Positions 18,882 to 27,211 of a DNA stretch of 64,000 nt are shown one piece after another. Position numbers and translations under genes: made by a program. The stretch lies in assembly GCA_002869145.1 (NCBI GenBank), contig PKTM01000019.1:66486-130485 (forward strand), given 5' to 3'. Under the pieces are notes generated by a model. It saw nothing but the letters and a program-made list of their open reading frames with translations, did no database searches and was not told where the DNA came from. The first letter of the stretch is position 1; the number at the start of each line of letters is the position of its first letter. Source of the stretch: Denitrovibrio sp. (lineage in GTDB: Bacteria; Chrysiogenota; Deferribacteres; Deferribacterales; Geovibrionaceae).

Positions 18882-20399
18882 ATGGCTGATATTAAAAAAG
18901 TACTAGTCGCCAACAGAGGCGAAATTGCAATAAGGGTTTTCAGAACCTGCCGTAAAATGGGCATTGGCACAGTTGCCATATATACTCATGCGGACAGACT
19001 GGCTCCCCACGTAAGATATGCTGACGAGGCTTACTGTGTTACAGATGATGCTTCCGACACAAGCTATCTTAAAGAGGACAAAATACTCGCTCTCGCAAAA
19101 GAGCTCGGCGCTGCTATCCATCCTGGATATGGTTTTTATGCTGAAAACGCCGGCTTTGTGAAAAAATGCGAAGATATGGGTATAACTTTCATTGGACCAA
19201 AGGCTGAGCATATCATCCTTATGGGTTCTAAAACCGGCGCACGTGAAGCAATGGTGAAAGCTGGTGTACCGATTGTTCCGGGTACAGATATCATAAAAGA
19301 TATCGAAAAAGCAAAAGCTGAAGCTAAAAAAGTCGGTTACCCTATCATGCTTAAAGCTGTCCACGGTGGCGGCGGTAAAGGTATGAGACTTGTAAAAGAC
19401 GAATCAGAGTTTGAATCTTCATACAGAATGGCTAGTTCCGAGGCGCAAAACGCTTTCGGTAACGGCGATATGTATATTGAGAAATTCATCATAGAGCCTC
19501 ACCACGTAGAGGTTCAGGTTCTTGGCGATTCTCATGGAAACGCACTCCATCTTTTTGAGCGTGAGTGCTCTATCCAGCGTCGCCATCAGAAGGTTATCGA
19601 GGAAGCTCCGTCACCATTTATTAATGATGACACAAGAGCAAAAATGTACGAAGTTGCTGTTAAAGCTGTTAAGGCTATTGGTTACGAAAGTGCTGGTACT
19701 CTTGAGTTTATCGTTGGCGCTGACCAGAACTTCTACTTCCTTGAGATGAACACACGTCTTCAGGTTGAACACCCTGTTACAGAGCTTATCACTGGTGTGG
19801 ATATTGTCCGCCAGATGATATTTGTTGCAGAAGGAAAGCCGCTCTCATACAAACAGGATGAGATCAAAAAAGACGGACATGCTATCGAATGCCGTGTTTA
19901 TGCGGAAGACCCATCTAACAACTTTGCTCCTTCACCAGGTCTCATAACTGTTTATGATTCACCGGAAGGACCTAATGTCAGAGTGGATTCTGGTGCATAC
20001 GCAGGATTCGAAGTGCCTCTTTACTATGACCCGATGATAGCAAAGGTGTGCTGTGTGAGCCGAACCAGAGACGGCGCAATCAGAAGTATGAAACGTATCC
20101 TTTCCGAATACAGGATCATGGGTATTAAAACATCCATACCTTTTCACCAGAGAGTGCTCGAAAACGAGACATTTTTGGCCGGAAACTATGATACAGCTTT
20201 CATCGATACAAAATTTGACATGGAAGACATGCAGAGAAAGCTTAACGAGGATGTGGATATGCCTATCCTTGCAGCGGCAATAAAGCAGCTTCTTTCTGAA
20301 AAAGCGGCAGCCGCTAGAAGCGTTACAAGACGCGATGTAGGCGAGTCCACATGGAAGAAGTTCGGAAGACTTACAAGCTTCGGAAGCAAACTGGGTTAG
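18882..20399 (+). CDS. accC: Biotin carboxylase subunit
   Basis: A 505-residue ATP-grasp biotin carboxylase: N-terminal LVANRGEIAIRVFR, ATP-binding glycine loop HGGGGKGM at 161-168, FIGPK near 103, and EMNTRLQVEHPVTE in the catalytic core (about 288-301). It uses ATP and bicarbonate to carboxylate biotin. It is about 55 residues longer than AccC of fatty-acid synthesis. The extra C-terminal tail, ending GSKLG, may help hold the carrier and carboxyltransferase subunits. Starts 12 bp after pccB with GGAGGG as ribosome site. Probably works as the propionyl-CoA carboxylase alpha part, though it may also serve acetyl-CoA. Confidence 0.92.
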   Translation: MADIKKVLVANRGEIAIRVFRTCRKMGIGTVAIYTHADRLAPHVRYADEAYCVTDDASDTSYLKEDKILALAKELGAAIHPGYGFYAENAGFVKKCEDMGITFIGPKAEHIILMGSKTGAREAMVKAGVPIVPGTDIIKDIEKAKAEAKKVGYPIMLKAVHGGGGKGMRLVKDESEFESSYRMASSEAQNAFGNGDMYIEKFIIEPHHVEVQVLGDSHGNALHLFERECSIQRRHQKVIEEAPSPFINDDTRAKMYEVAVKAVKAIGYESAGTLEFIVGADQNFYFLEMNTRLQVEHPVTELITGVDIVRQMIFVAEGKPLSYKQDEIKKDGHAIECRVYAEDPSNNFAPSPGLITVYDSPEGPNVRVDSGAYAGFEVPLYYDPMIAKVCCVSRTRDGAIRSMKRILSEYRIMGIKTSIPFHQRVLENETFLAGNYDTAFIDTKFDMEDMQRKLNEDVDMPILAAAIKQLLSEKAAAARSVTRRDVGESTWKKFGRLTSFGSKLG

Positions 20400-20409
20400 G
20401 GGGTGAGAT

Positions 20410-20931
20410 ATGATAACTAAAAGAATGTACTATGCAACTGTCGATGGCGGTGAGCAGGAGTATCTTGTCAATCTCACACAGGAGACTGGCAGCTGCTTCA
20501 AAATGAACATAGACGGAAGAGAGTATGTCGTAGATTTTGCTATGGCTGGCAACAATGTTTACTCAATAATAGTAAACGGAAAATCTCTCTCTATGGAGAT
20601 AGATGAAAATGGCGATATTTTCGATGTGCTGATGGACAACGGAGACTCATTCTCTATTGAGGTGCTTGACGAGATGAAGCGTCTTATGAAGATGAGACAC
20701 TCAGCAGGTCTTGAAGGCCGTCAGGTAATCGAGGCTCAAATGCCTGGTTATATCTGGAAAATACTCGTTGAGAAAGGTCAGGAAGTTAAAGCGGGCGAGC
20801 CGCTTATGATACTCGTAGCCATGAAGATGGAGAACGAGATCAAAGCTCCTAAAGACGGTATAGTCGAAGATCTATTTATAGAGCTAGACCAAACCGTAGC
20901 TACAGGCGACAGGCTCGCAGTGGTTGAGTAA
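20410..20931 (+). CDS. Biotin carboxyl carrier subunit
   Basis: A 173-residue protein. Residues about 105-173 form a biotinyl domain with Lys139 in the AMKM biotinylation motif. Residues 1-95 are a beta-rich region that resembles the linking (BT-like) part of propionyl-CoA carboxylase alpha chains. Together with the long biotin carboxylase upstream, this looks like an alpha chain split into two genes. It starts 10 bp after the biotin carboxylase with GGGGGTGA as ribosome site. A strong terminator follows. Confidence 0.9.
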   Translation: MITKRMYYATVDGGEQEYLVNLTQETGSCFKMNIDGREYVVDFAMAGNNVYSIIVNGKSLSMEIDENGDIFDVLMDNGDSFSIEVLDEMKRLMKMRHSAGLEGRQVIEAQMPGYIWKILVEKGQEVKAGEPLMILVAMKMENEIKAPKDGIVEDLFIELDQTVATGDRLAVVE

Positions 20932-20954
20932 TCAACCCCTATATGTAGACTACT

Positions 20955-20982
20955 GAGGGGAACATTGTTCCCCTCTTTTTTT
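20955..20982 (+). terminator. Rho-independent terminator after the biotin carrier gene
   Basis: GAGGGGAA (20955-20962) pairs with TTCCCCTC (20968-20975) around a short loop, then a run of 7 T. It separates the carboxylase genes from the mutase gene 79 bp further on, so the latter may have partly independent transcription. Confidence 0.88.
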
Positions 20983-21060
20983 CTTCTGCACACGTTTAGT
21001 ACCCGTGTGTGGACTCTGCTCTTAAAAAATGCAGAGTGAAATAAAGTGAGGTGAAGCAAG

Positions 21061-23202
21061 ATGGCCGAATTTGAAAAGAAGACCATCAAGGACTGGGAGC
21101 AGAAAGCTGCTAAAGAGATAAAGCAGGATAATATTGATAAACTTCAGTGGAAAACAGCTGAAGGTATTGATGTTAAACCGCTTTACACTCTGGAAGACCT
21201 TGAAAAACTGGAAAGTGTAAATACTCTGCCGGGCTTTGCACCATACATGAGAGGCCCACGTGCCAGCATGTATGCTGGTAGACCCTGGACAGTAAGACAG
21301 TATGCAGGTTTCTCCACTGCTGAGGAATCTAACGCATTTTATAAAAGAAATCTGGCGGCAGGTCAGCAGGGGCTTTCTGTAGCCTTTGACCTTGCCACAC
21401 ATAGAGGATACGATTCCGATCACACTAGGGTTGTGGGCGATGTTGGTAAAGCTGGCGTTGCTATCGATTCCGTAGAGGATATGAAGATACTATTTGGCGA
21501 TATACCCCTTGGAGACGTTTCTGTTTCTATGACAATGAACGGTGCTGTTCTCCCTATCCTCGCTATGTATATAGTAGCTGCGGAAGAGCAGGGTGTGCCC
21601 CAGGAAAAACTGGCCGGTACAATTCAAAATGACATATTGAAAGAGTTTATGGTTAGAAACACTTATATCTATCCACCATCTCCTTCTATGAGAATAATAT
21701 CCGACATAATCGGCTACACCAGTCAGAATATGCCAAAATTTAACTCAATATCCATCTCCGGATACCACATTCAGGAGGCTGGAGCGAACAATGTTCTTGA
21801 GCTTGCCTTCACACTGGCTGATGGACTTGAGTATGTAAAATCTGCTGTGGAAGCAGGTCAGGACGTTGATGCGTTTGCACCTCGTTTGTCATTTTTCTTT
21901 GCTATCGGGATGAACTTCTTTATGGAGATAGCGAAGCTGAGAGCTGCAAGATTCCTCTGGGCGGAGCTTATGCAGGAGTTCAAACCAAAAAATCCAATGT
22001 CATTGGCACTTCGTACACATTGCCAGACTTCTGGATGGTCACTCACAGAGCAGGATCCTTACAATAACGTTATCAGAACTACTGTAGAGGCTATGGCTGC
22101 CGTTCTCGGCGGGACACAGTCACTGCACACTAATGCTCTGGACGAGGCTATAGCTCTCCCTACTGACCACTCTGCAAGGATAGCGCGAAACACTCAGCTT
22201 GTTATTCAGGAAGAGACAGGTATTACAAATGTTGTTGACCCTATGGGCGGCTCATATTATGTAGAGTCTCTTACTCAGTCACTTATCGATCACGCCAGAA
22301 AAGAGATTGCTGAAATACAGAAACTTGGCGGTATGACAAAGGCTATCGAATCAGGTCTGCCTAAGCTCAAAATCGAAGAGAGTGCCGCAAAGAAACAGGC
22401 TGCCATAGACAGCGGAAAAGACGTTATTGTTGGTGTAAACAAGTATAAACTTCAAAAAGAAGATCCTTTTGAGTCCCTTGACATCGACAATACAAAAGTA
22501 CGTCAGTCACAGATTAACCGTCTTGAGAAGATGAGAGCCGGACGTGACGAAGCTGCTTGTCAGGCAGCCCTTGACGCTATCACAAAAGCTTGCGAAAATG
22601 ACAAGGAAAACCTGCTTGGTCTTTGCGTTAATGCAGCCAGACTGAGAGCCTCCGTTGGGGAAATCTCTGACGCTATGGAAAAGGTTTTCGGACGTCACAA
22701 GGCAGAGATAAAACTAGTTTCAGGAGCTTACGGTTCTATGTTTGAAGATGACAAAGAATTTAACGCTATAAAAGCTGACATCGCCGAATTTGAAAAGAAA
22801 GAGGGACGCAGACCTAGGATCCTCGTTGCAAAAATGGGTCAGGATGGTCACGACAGAGGCTCAAAGGTTGTTTCATCCGCATTTGCAGATGCAGGCTTTG
22901 ACGTTGACGTTGGTCCGCTCTTCCAGACACCTGAAGAGGCAGCAAAAATGGCTGTGGAGAATGACGTGCATGTTGTTGGCGTTTCATCACTTGCAGCAGG
23001 ACACAAAACTCTCGTGCCTCAGCTTATTGCAGAGTTGAAAAAGCTTGATGCTGAAGATATCGTGGTTGTTTGCGGTGGGGTTATCCCAAGACAGGACTAC
23101 GATTCTTTATACGCTGCTGGCGCAGCTTGTATCTTCGGGCCTGGAACAACTATCGTAGAATCTGCTAAGCAGACTCTTGAGGCAATCAAAAAAAATAAAT
23201 AA
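21061..23202 (+). CDS. scpA: Methylmalonyl-CoA mutase, single-chain
   Basis: A 713-residue B12-dependent mutase that interconverts (R)-methylmalonyl-CoA and succinyl-CoA. The N-terminal three-quarters is the catalytic barrel ([28 protein letters not shown] region, given in part: near 63-90). The C-terminal 130 residues bind cobalamin: Asp595-Gly-His597 in GQDGHDRGS gives the cobalt-binding His, with a later GGVIP loop. Both domains are in one chain, so it should be active as a homodimer without a MutA-like partner. The next gene is meaB; no methylmalonyl-CoA epimerase gene is in the window. GAGGTGAAG precedes the ATG. Confidence 0.95.
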   Translation: MAEFEKKTIKDWEQKAAKEIKQDNIDKLQWKTAEGIDVKPLYTLEDLEKLESVNTLPGFAPYMRGPRASMYAGRPWTVRQYAGFSTAEESNAFYKRNLAAGQQGLSVAFDLATHRGYDSDHTRVVGDVGKAGVAIDSVEDMKILFGDIPLGDVSVSMTMNGAVLPILAMYIVAAEEQGVPQEKLAGTIQNDILKEFMVRNTYIYPPSPSMRIISDIIGYTSQNMPKFNSISISGYHIQEAGANNVLELAFTLADGLEYVKSAVEAGQDVDAFAPRLSFFFAIGMNFFMEIAKLRAARFLWAELMQEFKPKNPMSLALRTHCQTSGWSLTEQDPYNNVIRTTVEAMAAVLGGTQSLHTNALDEAIALPTDHSARIARNTQLVIQEETGITNVVDPMGGSYYVESLTQSLIDHARKEIAEIQKLGGMTKAIESGLPKLKIEESAAKKQAAIDSGKDVIVGVNKYKLQKEDPFESLDIDNTKVRQSQINRLEKMRAGRDEAACQAALDAITKACENDKENLLGLCVNAARLRASVGEISDAMEKVFGRHKAEIKLVSGAYGSMFEDDKEFNAIKADIAEFEKKEGRRPRILVAKMGQDGHDRGSKVVSSAFADAGFDVDVGPLFQTPEEAAKMAVENDVHVVGVSSLAAGHKTLVPQLIAELKKLDAEDIVVVCGGVIPRQDYDSLYAAGAACIFGPGTTIVESAKQTLEAIKKNK

Positions 23203-23217
23203 ATTTCAACCCTTCTG

Positions 23218-23240
23218 ACCCTCCCTGACTAAGGGGGGGT
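23218..23240. other. Hairpin between mutase and meaB
   Basis: ACCCTCCCT (23218-23226) pairs with AGGGGGGGT (23232-23240) with one G-T pair. No clean T-run follows, so it is more likely an mRNA-processing or repeat remnant than a terminator. It resembles half a unit of the C-rich/G-rich repeat array at 24281. Confidence 0.5.
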
Positions 23241-23290
23241 TGGTATGGGTTTCTTGTTTTCAAATAACTCCAAATATTATATAACTAACT

Positions 23291-24265
23291 ATGGATATAG
23301 CTAAATTAACTGAAGGCATTCTGGATGGGAAGCTGAGGCCTCTCTCCAGAGCCATAACACTTATAGAAAGCTCAAACCCTGAGCACTACGAAAAAGCATC
23401 AGAACTTCTGGAGGCTCTTTTGCCTCATACCGGCAAATCTGTGAGAGTAGGTATTTCCGGTGTGCCGGGTGTGGGCAAAAGCACATTCATCGAAGCTTTT
23501 GGTCAGCTGCTTACTGCGAAAGGGCATAAGGTGGCTGTTTTGGCCGTTGACCCTTCCAGCCAGCTTACAGGGGGCTCTATCCTGGGGGACAAAACCCGCA
23601 TGGAGGACCTTTCCAGAGACGAGAATGCTTTTATCAGACCGTCACCTGCCGGCAGTACTTTGGGCGGAGTGGCAAAAAAGACCCGTGAGACAATGCTGAT
23701 ATGCGAAGCTGCTGGTTTTGATGTTATCCTAGTGGAGACAGTAGGTGTCGGACAATCAGAGATAACGGTTGCCTCTATGGTCGATTTTTTCATGCTTTTG
23801 CAGCTTGCGGGTGCAGGCGATGAACTTCAGGGCATCAAAAAAGGTGTTATGGAGATAGCTGATGCTATAGTTATAAACAAAGCAGAAGGCGAGAACAGAC
23901 AGAAGGCAGAGCTCGCCAGAGGTCAGTATGTCAATGCTCTGCATATTCTCAGACCGAAATCAAAGAACTGGATAGTACCCGTTCAGCTTTGTTCTGCGCT
24001 TTACAATGAAGGAATATCAGATATTTGGGATATGGTTTGTGACTATAAAGAGAAGCTTACAGAAAGCGGCGAGTTTGAAGACAAACGAAAACGTCAGGCT
24101 GTTGACTGGCTCTGGACAATAGTTATGAACGATCTTAAAGAACTTTTTATGAGCAATAAAAACGTACAGTCGAAGCTTCCGCAGATACAGGAAGCAGTTG
24201 TTAAAGGTATTACTCCGCCGGGGGTGGCATCAAAGCGGCTTTTGGAACTATTTAAAAGACACTAA
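23291..24265 (+). CDS. meaB: Methylmalonyl-CoA mutase-associated GTPase MeaB
   Basis: A 324-residue G3E-type GTPase that protects methylmalonyl-CoA mutase and gates loading of adenosylcobalamin. Walker A is GVPGVGKST (57-65); DPSSQLTGGSILGDKTRM follows near 92-109 and VETVGVGQSE near 151-160. INKAEGENR near 195-203 takes the place of the NKxD base-recognition motif. It lies 88 bp after the mutase, its known partner, so the two should act together. Confidence 0.94.
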   Translation: MDIAKLTEGILDGKLRPLSRAITLIESSNPEHYEKASELLEALLPHTGKSVRVGISGVPGVGKSTFIEAFGQLLTAKGHKVAVLAVDPSSQLTGGSILGDKTRMEDLSRDENAFIRPSPAGSTLGGVAKKTRETMLICEAAGFDVILVETVGVGQSEITVASMVDFFMLLQLAGAGDELQGIKKGVMEIADAIVINKAEGENRQKAELARGQYVNALHILRPKSKNWIVPVQLCSALYNEGISDIWDMVCDYKEKLTESGEFEDKRKRQAVDWLWTIVMNDLKELFMSNKNVQSKLPQIQEAVVKGITPPGVASKRLLELFKRH

Positions 24266-24280
24266 CCTTATAAGCTGATT

Positions 24281-24579
24281 TTTGCCTCACTCCCCCTTTA
24301 TGAAAGGGGGAAGTGAATGTTCCCTCCTTTGTCAAAGGAGGGTTAGGGAGGATTTTCTTATAAGATGTAAGCATATTAAATCCCCCTCATTCCCCCTTCG
24401 CTAAAGGGGGAGGTGAATGTTTCCTCCTTTGTCAAAGGAGGGCTAGGGAGGATTTTCTTATAAGAGGCAAGAGTGTTAAATCCCCCTCAATCCCCCTTTT
24501 ATAAAGGGGAAAGTGAATGTTCCCTCCTTTATTAAAGGAAGGGGAGGTAAAGAGGATTTTCTTAAAAAAGGATAATAAA
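24281..24579 (+). repeat. Three tandem 100-bp repeats with paired C-rich/G-rich hairpins
   Basis: Three units of about 100 bp (24281-24380, 24381-24480, 24481-24579). Each holds a CCCCCTT...AAAGGGGG hairpin, a TCCTCCTTT...AAAGGAGG hairpin, and the shared GGATTTTCTTA. Unit 3 is most diverged and ends 2 bp before the DUF559 gene start, providing its ribosome site. A further half unit follows the gene at 24933-24972. Units are repeats of each other without unique spacers, so this is not CRISPR. Confidence 0.9.
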
Positions 24580-24580
24580 T

Positions 24581-24931
24581 TTGCTTGAATACAATGGTGA
24601 GAATAAACACTTAGCCAGACAAAATAGAAAGAATCCCACTGATGCTGAAAAGCTATTCTGGTCTAAAGTGAGACGTAAGCAGATTAAAGGGTATCAGTTT
24701 TACAGGCAGAAACCTATTGGTGGATATATTGTTGATTTTTACTGTCCATCTGCAAAGCTGGTAGTTGAGATTGATGGCGGTGGGCACTTTACACCTGAGA
24801 TGGAAATCGCAGACAATAAAAGAAGTTTTTATCTTAAAAATGTAGGATTAGAGGTTTTACGTTTTAATAACACCGAGGTTATGACAAATATTGATGGGGT
24901 TGTTGAGAGGTTATATACTATTCTGCCGTAA
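24581..24931 (+). CDS. DUF559 (Vsr/restriction-like fold) endonuclease-type protein
   Basis: A 116-residue DUF559 protein. DUF559 belongs to the PD-(D/E)xK nuclease-like group near very-short-patch repair endonuclease. Asp52 (YIVDFYC), Glu63 and Asp65 (VVEIDGGGH) and His69 fit the expected metal-binding centre. The start is a TTG (24581) with AAGGA about 8 bases upstream, inside the last repeat unit. The whole gene lies inside the repeat array, with a half unit behind it. DUF559 genes within such repeats recur in other genomes, suggesting that gene and repeat travel together. No experimental function can be given. Confidence 0.85.
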   Translation: MLEYNGENKHLARQNRKNPTDAEKLFWSKVRRKQIKGYQFYRQKPIGGYIVDFYCPSAKLVVEIDGGGHFTPEMEIADNKRSFYLKNVGLEVLRFNNTEVMTNIDGVVERLYTILP

Positions 24932-24932
24932 A

Positions 24933-24972
24933 TCCCCCTCACTCCCCCTTGATGAAAAGGGGGAAGAGGAGA
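24933..24972 (+). repeat. Downstream half unit of the 100-bp repeat
   Basis: A hairpin TCCCCCTCACTCCCCCTTG...AAGGGGGAAG matching the first half of the upstream units. It closes the array just after the DUF559 stop. It also lies only 9 bp from the 3' end of the convergent TPR gene. Confidence 0.8.
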
Positions 24973-24981
24973 ATATAAATA

Positions 24982-26376
24982 TTACTTTGTTATTTCTTTG
25001 AATTCTTCGTCAGCTTTGAAACTTGAGAAATCTTTATCTTTTTTAGCCTTAGCAGCATATGCAGGGTCTAATGCTATAGCCTTTTTAAGGTTGCTGAGTG
25101 CGCCTTCACGCTTACCAAGCAGGGCATAAACACAGGCTGCATTATACATTGACTCGTGCTTGTCCTCTTTAGCAGTGATCGCCTTTTCAAATGCATCTAG
25201 AGCTTCTGTGTACTTTTTGAGTTTGCCAAGGGCCAGACCAAGATTATGAAGTGCCTCATGGAACTCAGGTTTTAAATCAGTCGCTTTACTAAAAGCCTCT
25301 ACAGCCTCGTCTATCTTATCACTTAAAATGTAAGCATGAGCAAGGTTGTTCCATGTGGAAGCATCGTCAGGTTTAAGTTCAACGGCATTTTTCAGAGCAT
25401 CCGCCGCCTCAGTGAATTTTTTCTCTTTCAAACAAGCATTGCCGTAGCTTATGAGGTATGCTGCATTTTTCGGATCCAGCTCACATGCAGTTTTCAGGTT
25501 AGCAGCAGCTATATCATATTTTCGGGTGACATAAGCTATGTATCCTGCGAGAAAATAAGCAGGAGCATATTTATCCTCGGAAGCTTTGATATCCTCAAGT
25601 ATCTGAGAAGCTTCTGAGTAATTCTTGTCATTTACTTTTTCAACGGCAGTTATAAAGCTGTGTTTTGAAGTTATTTCATAGCCTGCCTTTTTAAGAAAAG
25701 CAATTTCTGAGCTGAGGGATGATGCAAGAGCTTTCTGTGCGCTGTCAAGTCTGACTGATTTCTCTGGATCAAAAAGAAATTTTGCATCAGCAATTTTTGC
25801 TTCAAGGCCTTTAACAGTTTCGTTAATAGCTGTAATTATTGGACTTTCCTCTCCATTTGTACCACCGCTTACCACAGGAGCGGGTTCTGGTGATATTTTA
25901 TGTGAGGAGATGAGCATGCTTTCAGCTATAAATTTCTTAAGGTACCTGTAAACTAGCAAAAGTATGGCTAAAATAGCTATCGTAACAGCCAGCATTGCTG
26001 CATAGAGCTGATTAAAGCGCATTTTGAGCGAATCTTTGCTGGATTTTGAAGCCTGTACAAGCTCAGCAGAAGTTATCGCCTGTGCTTGTTTCAGATCTTC
26101 TATTTGTTTTATAACTTCTGAGTTGTCTACATTTAAGTTTAAGCTGCTGAGTTTTTGATCGATAGATTCCTCTAAACTGTTAATCCTGTTAAGTATATCT
26201 TCACTGTCTCTTTCTATGACCCTAGTGAATACTTTTGGTGTTTCGATACTGCCAGTCACCTGTTTTTCTCCGGCAGTTTTCTCTGTCTCCTTTTTGCCGG
26301 TAATTTCTTGAATGTTGCAGGATACGGCAATTGCCACAGTAATTATTATAATTACTAAAAAAGCAATATTTCTCAT
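24982..26376 (-). CDS. Membrane-bound TPR-repeat protein
   Basis: A 464-residue protein. The N-terminus has a hydrophobic stretch with a lipobox-like AVSC (Cys20). A charged, coiled-coil-rich stretch (about 40-120) and a second membrane segment (about 123-146) follow. The C-terminal part (about 255-464) holds five to six tetratricopeptide repeats (for example NAAYLISYGNACLKEKKFTEA and ASTWNNLAHAYILSD). Two membrane segments would put the coiled coil in the periplasm and the TPRs in the cytoplasm, so it may be a scaffold across the inner membrane; a lipoprotein reading is also possible. Divergent from zapB-like. Partner unknown. Confidence 0.8.
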   Translation of the reverse strand: MRNIAFLVIIIITVAIAVSCNIQEITGKKETEKTAGEKQVTGSIETPKVFTRVIERDSEDILNRINSLEESIDQKLSSLNLNVDNSEVIKQIEDLKQAQAITSAELVQASKSSKDSLKMRFNQLYAAMLAVTIAILAILLLVYRYLKKFIAESMLISSHKISPEPAPVVSGGTNGEESPIITAINETVKGLEAKIADAKFLFDPEKSVRLDSAQKALASSLSSEIAFLKKAGYEITSKHSFITAVEKVNDKNYSEASQILEDIKASEDKYAPAYFLAGYIAYVTRKYDIAAANLKTACELDPKNAAYLISYGNACLKEKKFTEAADALKNAVELKPDDASTWNNLAHAYILSDKIDEAVEAFSKATDLKPEFHEALHNLGLALGKLKKYTEALDAFEKAITAKEDKHESMYNAACVYALLGKREGALSNLKKAIALDPAYAAKAKKDKDFSSFKADEEFKEITK

Positions 26377-26502
26377 AACAATATAATAACACTGAAACCC
26401 TTGTTTTTCCAGTTAAAATGTATAATGAATGAATAAGTGTACATATAAACTGCTAATTCTATGTCATTGACTTATGTTAATTATTATAGTAGAAGAATTG
26501 TC

Positions 26503-26694
26503 ATGGAACTTCTTGAAAAACTGGATATATTAAGTGGTAAGCTGGACGAACTGCTTGTTCGGTTAAACGAGGAGCAGGATGAAAATTTACGTCTTTCTCA
26601 GGAGAACAAAACCCTGAGAGAAGAAAACAGGAGACTCAGCGAACAAAAAGAGGCTGTCCGGGATAAGGTTGAAAACCTACTCGGAAGGCTTTAA
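26503..26694 (+). CDS. Small coiled-coil protein, ZapB-like
   Basis: A 63-residue protein that is almost wholly a heptad-pattern coiled coil (ENLRLSQENKTLREENRRL). Such proteins upstream of zapA are often ZapB-like division-ring crosslinkers. The ATG at 26503 is used; an in-frame ATG at 26461 would add 14 residues with no coiled-coil character. The zapA gene follows 18 bp later. The name rests on context and coiled coil only. Confidence 0.6.
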   Translation: MELLEKLDILSGKLDELLVRLNEEQDENLRLSQENKTLREENRRLSEQKEAVRDKVENLLGRL

Positions 26695-26712
26695 TAAAGC
26701 GGGGTGCTTTTA

Positions 26713-26973
26713 GTGCCTGTCAATGAATATAAGGTCAGAATAAAGGGTATGCACTACTTTATTAAGACCGATAAAGATTTAGAGTATGTAAACAGAGTGG
26801 TAGAGAAGCTCAATGAAAGGTTATCTGAGATTGAGCAAAACTTGAAAGCTCCGGATACACAGAAACTGGCTGTCATGGCCGCCTTTAGTTTTGCAGCTGA
26901 AAATATGCAACTGCAAGAAGAGAAAGACGTAGTGACAATTAAGCTGGATGAGATTATAAATAAGACAGCATAA
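26713..26973 (+). CDS. zapA: Cell division protein ZapA
   Basis: An 86-residue ZapA, a coiled-coil dimer/tetramer that bundles FtsZ filaments at mid-cell. The N-terminal EYKVRIKGMHYFIKTD strand-helix and a helical C-terminus (NLKAPDTQKLAVMAAFSFAAE) fit the family. GTG at 26713 is preferred because GCGGGGTG lies about 7 bases upstream; the GTG at 26704 overlaps that ribosome site. It is directly followed by 6S RNA, a well-known arrangement in proteobacteria. Confidence 0.85.
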   Translation: MPVNEYKVRIKGMHYFIKTDKDLEYVNRVVEKLNERLSEIEQNLKAPDTQKLAVMAAFSFAAENMQLQEEKDVVTIKLDEIINKTA

Positions 26974-26976
26974 AGT

Positions 26977-27155
26977 TACCCCTGCGGCGTACGTGAGGAT
27001 GTAGGAAAATTGGAGCCAACACTCCAAGACCGGGGGATGATTCTGGCGTGGTGTGCAAACCTGCCTTGAGTAGGAAGCCTAAAGCGACCGTGATTCCTCC
27101 GCCCTTTAACTAAGGGCTACAATTGGACTGCATCAACGGCGCTTGCGGGGGTTTT
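26977..27155 (+). ncRNA. ssrS: 6S RNA (SsrS)
   Basis: About 180 bases between zapA and rarA with a closing stem formed by CCCCTGCGGCG near 26979-26989 and GGCGCTTGCGGGG near 27138-27150. The 3' half keeps GAAGCCTAAAGCGACC, CCGCCCTTTAACTAAGGGCTACA (each in short stretches) and CTGCATC, closely like the E. coli 6S segments GAAGCC, AAGGGTTACAGCC and GGCATC. 6S RNA mimics an open promoter and holds sigma-70 RNA polymerase in stationary phase. The zapA-6S-...-5-FCL order is also known from other bacteria. Ends are approximate. Confidence 0.85.
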
Positions 27156-27211
27156 AAATTATGCTATATTTAATATAGTGTAATGCACCCGTGACGGGGT
27201 TTATATATATA

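Noticed and set aside
24281-24579. Tandem repeats that might be a CRISPR array
   Set aside because: Units are contiguous 100-bp repeats with hairpins and no unique spacers; no cas genes nearby.
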